This document shows positions 57,431-64,000 of a DNA stretch of 64,000 nt, one piece after another (the first letter of the stretch is position 1; each line of letters starts with the position of its first letter). A program made the translations under genes and the position numbers. This stretch comes from Azoarcus sp. (GTDB taxonomy: Bacteria; Pseudomonadota; Gammaproteobacteria; Burkholderiales; Rhodocyclaceae), in assembly GCA_031285965.1 (NCBI GenBank), contig JAITVD010000035.1:22473-86472 (forward strand), in the 5' to 3' direction. The notes under the pieces were generated by a model, which searched no databases, was not told the origin of the DNA, and saw nothing but the letters and a program-made list of their open reading frames with translations.

Positions 57431-58203
57431 TTACGGCCTCCGTAGTCAGCCACGGGCACGGCGACATGGTGCGCCGCTTGGTTGCGCGTCTGCTGGAATG
57501 CCCGGAAGTTTCAAAAATCGTGGTGACGCTGAACATCCCGGAAAACCTCGCGCTACCTGAAAGCGCACAGGTAGAAGTCATCCGTAATCCCGCGCCGCTT
57601 GGCTACGGGGCGAACCACAATCAGGCTTTCCGCCAGAGCGTTGGGGATTTCTTTTGCGTCCTGAACCCGGATATTGCCTTGCCGGAAAATCCGTTCGGGC
57701 GGCTTCTCGGCATCCTGCGGGAAACCGACGCTGACATTTCCGCGCCCCGCGTCCTGTCTCCGCAGGGCAAGGCGGAAGACAGCGTCCGCCGTTTCCCGAC
57801 CTTGCCGGGCTTGCTGGCAAAAGCCTTGCGCCTTTCGGATGGGCGTATCCATTTTGACGCGGCTTCCGCGCCGTTCTGCCCGGACTGGTTCGCCGGAATG
57901 TTCATGCTTTTCCGTCGCGGTGCGTATGCCCGCCTTGGCGGGTTTGATGAAAAATTTTTTCTGTACTACGAAGATGTCGATCTCTGCGTTCGCGCTTGGA
58001 ACCAAGGCATGAAAATCGTAGTTTGCCCGTCGGCTTTTGTTACGCATGACGCTCGTCGGGACAGCCACCGGCATCCGCGCCATCTGCGTCGGCATCTCGC
58101 CAGCATGGCTCGCTACTTTTGGAAGTATCTTGGAAGATTGCCGACAATCAGCTTAAAATCCGATGCCAGCGCGTCAAGTTCGTCATATAGCAGGATCATA
58201 TAG
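57427..58203 (+). CDS. Family 2 glycosyltransferase (rhamnosyltransferase-like)
   Basis: 258 residues with a GT-A fold: start MITASVVSHGHGDMVRRLVA, NPDIALPENP as the DXD-like region, and FLYYEDVDLCVRAW with HHD-type tail, as in WbbL-like rhamnosyltransferases. No transmembrane part, so it acts on the cytoplasmic face on lipid-linked sugars. Donor and acceptor cannot be read. Overlaps galE by four bases; 18 bases before the exporter gene. Confidence 0.88.
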   Translation: MITASVVSHGHGDMVRRLVARLLECPEVSKIVVTLNIPENLALPESAQVEVIRNPAPLGYGANHNQAFRQSVGDFFCVLNPDIALPENPFGRLLGILRETDADISAPRVLSPQGKAEDSVRRFPTLPGLLAKALRLSDGRIHFDAASAPFCPDWFAGMFMLFRRGAYARLGGFDEKFFLYYEDVDLCVRAWNQGMKIVVCPSAFVTHDARRDSHRHPRHLRRHLASMARYFWKYLGRLPTISLKSDASASSSSYSRII

Positions 58204-58221
58204 TAGTCAAAGTAGCCCGCG

Positions 58222-59040
58222 ATGCAGAAATTTTCCACCTCCCCAAAAACGATCATTGTTTCCCTGTGGCTGAATAGGGGGCTTTTGCGGGGGCTGATCC
58301 ACCGGGAAATCATTGGCCGCTACAAAGGCTCGTTTCTGGGTATTCTCTGGTCGTTTTTCAATCCATTATTGATGCTGGCCGTCTACACTTTTTTCTTTAG
58401 CGTGGTTTTTCGGGCGCGTTGGGCGGGCGGTTCCGGGTCAAAGGCGGAATTTGCGCTTGTCCTGTTTTCGGGATTGCTCGTTTTTAACTTTTTCTCGGAA
58501 TGTATCAACCGTGCGCCGAGCCTAGTGCTTTCCAACGTCAATTACGTCAAGAAAGTGATTTTCCCGCTGGAACTGCTTCCGGTCGTCGCAATGGGCGGCG
58601 CGGGCTTCCATCTGTTCATCAGTTTTCTGGTCTGGCTGGGATTTTATGTCATTGTTTTTGGTATTCCACATGCCGGGGTATTGCTGCTCCCCGTCGTGCT
58701 GCTGCCGTTGGCGCTCCTGACGCTGGGTTTTTCATGGTGTCTTGCGGCACTGGGCGTTTATTTGCGCGACGTGTCCCAAGTGGTTGTCACGCTCGTGCCG
58801 ATGCTCATGTTTTTGTCGCCTATTTTTTATCCGATCAGTATTCTTCCCGCTGAATTGCAATCGGTGGTGCGCCTCAGCCCCGTCACGATTGCCGTTGAAC
58901 AGGCGCGGGAGGTCATGTACTGGGGAACATCGATTAACTGGCTGCACTGGGGCGGTTATTTAACCGTAGCGTCCGTCATTGCCTGGCTCGGCTTCGCTTG
59001 GTTCCAGAAAACGCGAAAAGGATTTGCGGATGTCATTTGA
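58222..59040 (+). CDS. wzm: Polysaccharide ABC exporter permease (Wzm-like)
   Basis: 272 residues, six hydrophobic helices, with the ABC-2 type signature (REIIGRYKGSFLGILWSFFNPL at the start and the end region YPISILP...VRLSPVTIAVEQ). Exports completed O-antigen or similar glycan across the inner membrane with the ATPase encoded next. Overlaps wzt by 11 bases. Confidence 0.92.
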   Translation: MQKFSTSPKTIIVSLWLNRGLLRGLIHREIIGRYKGSFLGILWSFFNPLLMLAVYTFFFSVVFRARWAGGSGSKAEFALVLFSGLLVFNFFSECINRAPSLVLSNVNYVKKVIFPLELLPVVAMGGAGFHLFISFLVWLGFYVIVFGIPHAGVLLLPVVLLPLALLTLGFSWCLAALGVYLRDVSQVVVTLVPMLMFLSPIFYPISILPAELQSVVRLSPVTIAVEQAREVMYWGTSINWLHWGGYLTVASVIAWLGFAWFQKTRKGFADVI

Positions 59041-60406
59041 TGGCCATTCCATCCGCGTTGACAGCCTTGGCAAGCGGTACGAAATTTACGCCACGCCACG
59101 CGAACGCCTGAAGCAGTTTGTCCTACCGGCGCTCCAGCGGTTTGTCGGCGTTTCGCCTTTATCCTATTTTCAAGAGTTTTGGGCGCTCCGGAATGTTTCG
59201 TTTGAAATCCGCAAAGGGGAAGCGTTCGGCATCGTCGGGCGCAACGGCAGCGGCAAGAGTACGCTGCTCCAGTTAATTGCGGGAACGCTCTCCCCGACTG
59301 TTGGCGTGGTGGAAACGCGCGGGCGGATTGCCGCGCTGCTTGAGCTGGGTTCCGGCTTCAATCCTGACTTCACTGGACGGGAGAACGTCTACTTCAATGC
59401 CATGCTGCTTGGTATGACACGTGACGAGGTCGATGAGCGTTTCGACAGGATTGCCGCGTTCGCCGATATTGGCGGCCATCTTGAGCAGCCAGTGAAAACT
59501 TATTCCAGCGGTATGCTGCTGCGGCTGGCGTTTGCCGTACAGGTTCAGATTGACCCTGACATCCTGATCGTCGACGAGGCGCTGGCCGTCGGGGACGCTC
59601 TTTTTCAGAAACGCTGTTTCAGTCGTCTCGAAAAGCTGCGCGCGGACGGCGTAACCCTGCTGTTCGTTTCACACGATCAGGAAAGCGTGCGGACGCTGAC
59701 CCAGCGTGCCGTCTTGCTGAAGGATGGGCGCATGGCAGAGATAGGGACTTCCGCCCAGGTCTTGCTGGCGTACCGCAAGCTGTTGCACGAAGAAGAATCC
59801 GCCTATTTCGCGCGGCTCGTTCCCGACACGAAAGCGGAGGCTCCGGCAGCATCAAATGAAGCCGCACAGGAAGCGGAAGTAGACAAATCGTCATTGGACG
59901 CAAGCCGCGCGGACAAGTTTTCTTTTGGAGATGGCGGGGTCGAGATTGTTTCTGTCAAAACGTTTGGCCGTGACGGCGAACTCTGCACGGTTTTCTATTC
60001 AGGCGACCTCATCCGTATCCGGGTCGAATGCGCCTCCCGTATCGAAACGGATCATCTCAACGTAGGAATACGCATCCGTAACCGTGAGGGTGTCAAGATT
60101 TATTCATGGGGCACGTTGAACCAGGATATGCGGACACTGACGGGCAACTGCGAGGGCGAAGTGTTCTGGAAACGCTGCGTTCATGTCGGCGAGCGTTTTC
60201 ATGTTTGGCTGGAATGCGACTGTACGCTAGGGCCAAACCTGTATGAGGTACAAGCGTCGGTTTCCCATGAAGACCGCCCGGATTACACGAGCCAGCGCAT
60301 GCTGCACTGGATGGATGAAGCTGCCTTCTTTCAGGCGCTCATCCGCAGAGACGAAAACTATTTTAACGGGCTGTGCGATTTGCGCATGATCGCCAGATGG
60401 AAATGA
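59030..60406 (+). CDS. wzt: Polysaccharide ABC exporter ATPase with C-terminal glycan-binding domain (Wzt-like)
   Basis: 458 residues. ABC domain about 1-250: Walker A GRNGSGKST, signature YSSGMLLRLAFA, Walker B DILIVDEALAVGD. A linker (about 265-305) leads to a C-terminal beta-sandwich (about 310-430: GDLIRIRVECASRIETDHLN). In the O8/O9a class of exporters this extra domain recognises the modified non-reducing end of finished chains. ATG 59030 has AAAAGGA upstream. The next gene overlaps its stop by four bases and encodes methyltransferases, consistent with that mechanism. Confidence 0.92.
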   Translation: MSFDGHSIRVDSLGKRYEIYATPRERLKQFVLPALQRFVGVSPLSYFQEFWALRNVSFEIRKGEAFGIVGRNGSGKSTLLQLIAGTLSPTVGVVETRGRIAALLELGSGFNPDFTGRENVYFNAMLLGMTRDEVDERFDRIAAFADIGGHLEQPVKTYSSGMLLRLAFAVQVQIDPDILIVDEALAVGDALFQKRCFSRLEKLRADGVTLLFVSHDQESVRTLTQRAVLLKDGRMAEIGTSAQVLLAYRKLLHEEESAYFARLVPDTKAEAPAASNEAAQEAEVDKSSLDASRADKFSFGDGGVEIVSVKTFGRDGELCTVFYSGDLIRIRVECASRIETDHLNVGIRIRNREGVKIYSWGTLNQDMRTLTGNCEGEVFWKRCVHVGERFHVWLECDCTLGPNLYEVQASVSHEDRPDYTSQRMLHWMDEAAFFQALIRRDENYFNGLCDLRMIARWK

Positions 60407-63400
60407 GCGTGGCAAGACAGACGGACTACAAACAGATTTACGACACTTGGTGGAAAAGCCCGGATCATGCCAATGAGGTGAGCGGGAATTTTACCGGGAT
60501 TGCCGCAAGCATTGCTGAAACCTGCGGATACGGTTCCATCATGGATGTGGGCTGCGGCGCGGGTTTTCTTGTGGGGGCGCTGCTCAACCGTGGGCTGGAC
60601 GCAGTAGGTCTCGATGTTTCGCCTGTGCCGATTCGCCGCGCCCAAACGCACTATCCGAATCGTTTTTTTGAAGCCTCGGTATTGTCCATGCCCTTTCCGG
60701 ACGGACGCTTCGACACGGTGTCAGCCATTGGCGTGCTGGAATGCCTGACGCCTGACGATGTGCCTGCCGCCCTGCGCGAGATGCGCCGCGTCGCGTCCCG
60801 TTATGTTTTTCTGCGCGTCACGACAACGGAGGGCGACGGTCGCCTGACGGTCAGGGATCGCGCTTGGTGGGAAGCACGCTGTTTTGAGGCGGGCTTCCGT
60901 AAGCATCCGCTGTATTACCGCGTCAATCCCTACGAGGCGCTCAATGAGGACGGTCCGCAGATTTTTATTCCGCTGGAAAAAGTCTCCGCAGATGCTCTAA
61001 AAGACTATGGCCTTGGTGTGCTTTCGGCAGAACGGATGCTGATGGATATGCTGCGCGAGTCCGGCAGGCGTAGCGACGCGCATTGTATTCGCTACCACAG
61101 GGCGGCGGAATTCATCCGCCCCGGAGATCGGGTGCTGGATGTCGCGTGTGGATTGGGTTATGGCAGCCATATTCTTTATGTCGCTTCGCAAGCGAAATCT
61201 GTGCTGGGCGTGGATTTGAGTGATTTTGGCATTGCCTACGCCAATGTGCACTACAGCAGCGCGGAGGCGGTTCAGTTTCGGGTCGGCAACGCGCAGGCGC
61301 TTGATTTTATTCCCGACCACAGCGTGGATTTTATCGCCGCGTTTGAAACTATCGAGCATGTGCCAGAACCTGCCGCCTACCTGCGGGAACTAAAGCGCGT
61401 GCTGACACCTGCGGGGCGCGTGATGGTCTGCGCCCCCAACAATTGGGTGGACGAAACAGGCAAAGACCCGAATCCGCACCATTTGCATGTTTATGCATGG
61501 GAGCGTTTGGTAGCGGAGTGCGGCACTTTTTTCCTGCTTGAGGAAGGTTTCCTACAAACCGCTGGCGGAGCGATGAAGTGTCTCCATGACGCCCGAAAAT
61601 GGGTGACAGTGCCTGTGGACAGCGTTCCGCAGGAGGAATCCGAATGGGTTTTGCTGCTGGGCATGTCGGATCCGGTGGACGGCGCGGATGTGCCCTATGA
61701 GGAAACCTGCTGGACACTGCCAGACTCTCCCGATTTTCATGTGGCTGCGTTCGGGCGCGACTACAAGAATCCTTGGCTTGTAAAGGGCATGATTTCCATT
61801 GGAATGCGTGCCCGTTCCCCGCAGTTGCTGGCCTCAATGCAGGAGCGCGTTCTGGTGTCAGCAGAACCGGAATCCGTGGATTACGGCGCGGCGTTGTGCG
61901 GGCGTATTTATGCCTGTATGGAAGCGACGGAAATATCGGTGGAAACGCTAAAGCATCTGGAGGCGGAAATATGGCGCTATGCCGCGATTCCCAATTCCAT
62001 GCCCCATCAGCTTCGTTGGCAAGTCTCGCTGCTTTTCGCGGGCGGTGAGCTTGCAAGGAAGCAGGGGCGGTTTGATGATGCGACGGCGTTTTTCACGGAA
62101 TGCGCTAGCCGGGATGTTGCTGCTTTTTCTCCGATACTTGGAAACAAGGTCATGGACGCGCTTTATTGGCTGTCTGTCTTTGCCATGAATCGCCACGATG
62201 TCAATTCAGCCCAAATGTACTTGATTCGTTCAGTTCAGGAAGCGCAGCGGCTGGTTTCCGGGGATTGGCTGAATAGCGTTGGCGATCCAGAAGTGCCGTT
62301 ACCGTTTGGGCTGGGCGAAACTGCTGAGCTATTCGATAAGGCATCGCGATCAGCTTATTTATTGTCTGTGTTAAATGGAATTGAAAAAAAAGCGGGCGTT
62401 TTTGTTCAGCAGTCTAGTGGTTTTCTTGAACGGCGTTATAAATACAGAAATAACTTTTTTGTAAGTTCAAATGATTCTTTAGCCGATTCTTTGGCAAAGC
62501 AGCTAGCGCAGGTTTTATGTAGCCGATCTTGGCGAATTACCCGTCCTTTTAGAGTATTTTTACGTTTTTTTCGACATGGATGTTTTGATACGGTAGGCAA
62601 TGTAGCTACCCTGCAAATACTGCGTCGCATGCAATTGCAATTGCAAAAATGGCATCTGTTAATTTTGTTTTTTCGCTTTGCACTGCAAATAACACCATTG
62701 TTTCTCGCTCTGAGAAAAGGGTGTAATCCCGCCGCACTCATTCAGGGTGTCGCCGCTGCCACATCTGCCCCCATCTCGAAGGGGATGGCTTGGGACAGCG
62801 GCTATGAAACCAGACTGACGCGAATCCTCCAGGCAATGGGCGAACACGCCAAACTATATGGCCCGTTGTGCCACTGGATCGCCCTGCCTTTCCTGGCGAC
62901 AGGAGGCGCAGAAATGGTCGCCCTCAATCTCTGCCGTGCGTTGCGCGAGCTTCGGCCAAAACAATCCGTCTTGCTGCTGGTCACAGACCGCAATTTGGTC
63001 AGCGAACAGATGAAAATACCAGATGGCGTCCTGTTGCTGGTTCTGGACGATTACCTTGATGAACCCGGTTATCCACGCAAACAATCGTTGCTGCATGACC
63101 TGCTGGCGGCTGTTCAGCCGGATGTTTTTCACAACATCAACAGTGAAGTGGCTTGGAACCTGATTTTAGAAGAGGGCGCACGCCTGCGGAAATACACCCG
63201 CCTTTTTGCCAGCATCTTCATGTTCCAGTTTGCTCCCGATGGACAGGGCAAAATCGGCTACGCGGCCAATTTTCTGAAAAAAGGAATGCCCTTTCTGTCG
63301 GGTTTGCTATCCGATAACCAACGTTTCCTGGCGGACGCGATGTCCGAGTATCAGTTTGCATCAGAAGAACAATCCAGAATGGCGGTGCTGTATCAGCCTT

Positions 63401-64000
63401 GCCGGTTACTGAGCCGTGACCAAGCGGATGTTGGAATAGAATGCCTGTCCAAGCGTCGTAGGATGCTGAACGAAAGGCTTGTGCAATCTTCGCGGCGTCC
63501 GCAAGTGCTGTGGGCAGGACGCTTGGATGCGCAAAAACGTGTGGATATGTTTCTTGATATTGTTAGGCAGTGCGCTTTTGCGGATTTCAGGCTGTTCGGC
63601 CAAGCTGTTCTGGATCAGGGCGGAGAATTGCCCGACCTTCCTAATCTGAGCTATGAAGGGCCGTTCTCATCGCCCCTTGAATGGCTGGAACGGTTTGATT
63701 TTGACGCCTTTCTGTTTACTTCACGCTGGGAAGGGCTGCCTAATGTCCTGCTTGAAGTCGGTGCACTGGGCATACCGATCATTGCCCCAACAGTGGGCGG
63801 CGTCGGCGAGCTGATTAGCGAGGATACGGGCTATCCGTTGACGGAGCAGCCCACGGTCGATGACTATGAGCAGGCATTAAAAGCCATTGTGGAGAACCCT
63901 GCGGAAGCCCTGTGCCGCGCTGAACGGCTTCATAAGCTGATACTGAAAAGGCATTCTTGGGAGAGCTTTGTTGCTTCTGTTTCTAATGTGCCTGATTATT
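60403..64000 (+). CDS. Multidomain methyltransferase-methyltransferase-glycosyltransferase (3' end beyond window)
   Basis: Open for 1199 codons without a stop and running off the window. ATG 60403 overlaps the wzt stop (ATGA). First class I SAM methyltransferase about 10-200 (MDVGCGAGFLVGALL, VGLDVS). Second about 225-400 (VLDVACGLGYGSHILYV, GVDLSDFG, FIAAFETIEHV). A helical region follows at about 480-800, part of it (codons 640-765) distinctly AT-rich and holding SRSWRITRPFR, a motif common between domains of polysaccharide enzymes. A GT4 glycosyltransferase occupies about 825-1199 (FLATGGAEMVALNLC, WAGRLDAQKR, EGLPNVLLEVGALG). It may add and cap the end of the exported glycan. Confidence 0.88.
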   Translation, partial: MSVARQTDYKQIYDTWWKSPDHANEVSGNFTGIAASIAETCGYGSIMDVGCGAGFLVGALLNRGLDAVGLDVSPVPIRRAQTHYPNRFFEASVLSMPFPDGRFDTVSAIGVLECLTPDDVPAALREMRRVASRYVFLRVTTTEGDGRLTVRDRAWWEARCFEAGFRKHPLYYRVNPYEALNEDGPQIFIPLEKVSADALKDYGLGVLSAERMLMDMLRESGRRSDAHCIRYHRAAEFIRPGDRVLDVACGLGYGSHILYVASQAKSVLGVDLSDFGIAYANVHYSSAEAVQFRVGNAQALDFIPDHSVDFIAAFETIEHVPEPAAYLRELKRVLTPAGRVMVCAPNNWVDETGKDPNPHHLHVYAWERLVAECGTFFLLEEGFLQTAGGAMKCLHDARKWVTVPVDSVPQEESEWVLLLGMSDPVDGADVPYEETCWTLPDSPDFHVAAFGRDYKNPWLVKGMISIGMRARSPQLLASMQERVLVSAEPESVDYGAALCGRIYACMEATEISVETLKHLEAEIWRYAAIPNSMPHQLRWQVSLLFAGGELARKQGRFDDATAFFTECASRDVAAFSPILGNKVMDALYWLSVFAMNRHDVNSAQMYLIRSVQEAQRLVSGDWLNSVGDPEVPLPFGLGETAELFDKASRSAYLLSVLNGIEKKAGVFVQQSSGFLERRYKYRNNFFVSSNDSLADSLAKQLAQVLCSRSWRITRPFRVFLRFFRHGCFDTVGNVATLQILRRMQLQLQKWHLLILFFRFALQITPLFLALRKGCNPAALIQGVAAATSAPISKGMAWDSGYETRLTRILQAMGEHAKLYGPLCHWIALPFLATGGAEMVALNLCRALRELRPKQSVLLLVTDRNLVSEQMKIPDGVLLLVLDDYLDEPGYPRKQSLLHDLLAAVQPDVFHNINSEVAWNLILEEGARLRKYTRLFASIFMFQFAPDGQGKIGYAANFLKKGMPFLSGLLSDNQRFLADAMSEYQFASEEQSRMAVLYQPCRLLSRDQADVGIECLSKRRRMLNERLVQSSRRPQVLWAGRLDAQKRVDMFLDIVRQCAFADFRLFGQAVLDQGGELPDLPNLSYEGPFSSPLEWLERFDFDAFLFTSRWEGLPNVLLEVGALGIPIIAPTVGGVGELISEDTGYPLTEQPTVDDYEQALKAIVENPAEALCRAERLHKLILKRHSWESFVASVSNVPDY

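Overview
The window looks like chromosomal DNA of a betaproteobacterium, tentatively of the Rhodocyclales. The pointers are the gene orders hemH-hrcA / nadK-recN, lipA-lipB-ybeD-dacC, ftsK-lolA-rarA / serS and secB-grxC-rhodanese / gpmA-envC-ctp, a type IV pilus pilE/pilY1 cluster, and fairly GC-rich, densely packed coding. Lifestyle markers are a periplasmic nitrate reductase (nap) preceded by an FNR-type box and a di-haem quinol:fumarate reductase (frdCAB), so anaerobic respiration with nitrate and fumarate is likely. The taxonomic call is inference from gene order and family resemblance.

Layout. 1-3013: napF-napD-napA (minus, napA cut by the window edge). 3198-6319: a chemosensory-like operon on the same strand (CheA-like kinase with a PilJ-type sensor, CheY, CheX). 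6680-11413: hemH, hrcA, nadK, recN. 11414-12742: an accessory scar holding the tail of a HigA-like antitoxin gene, a broken IS110 element, a repeat-bearing remnant, a 60-codon stub of a type II-C cas9 and, divergent from it, what looks like an intact tracrRNA gene. 12743-24746: housekeeping genes (lipoate, cell wall, PTS, ComF, DedA, SSS symporter, HDOD, MscS, TrxB). 24991-34845: CRP-like regulator, VWA protein, ftsK-lolA-rarA, serS, mltF. 35033-35122: tRNA-Ser(CGA), followed by about 700 bp without genes and then frdCAB. 39384-44474: pilus genes (FimT, structured leader, 59-aa lipoprotein, PilY1, PilE). 44593-49484: protease, Nudix, cupin, AraC and trmL. trmL has been split by an AT-rich three-gene island (amidase-like effector plus two tandem immunity-like paralogues) flanked by a 123-bp direct repeat of the trmL 5' end. 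49498-56055: gpsA, SH3 protein, secB, grxC, rhodanese, gpmA, envC, ctp. 56417-64000: surface polysaccharide genes (galE, GT2, Wzm, Wzt with C-terminal sugar-binding domain, and a giant methyltransferase-methyltransferase-glycosyltransferase protein running off the window).

Most noteworthy: (i) the orphan tracrRNA with its own promoter and terminator beside a decapitated cas9; (ii) the effector/immunity island that duplicated the start of trmL and left a complete copy behind; (iii) the chemosensory operon abutting nap; (iv) the structured leader in front of the pilY1 genes, with partial resemblance to a c-di-GMP-I riboswitch; (v) the methyltransferase/glycosyltransferase fusion next to an O8/O9-type ABC exporter.
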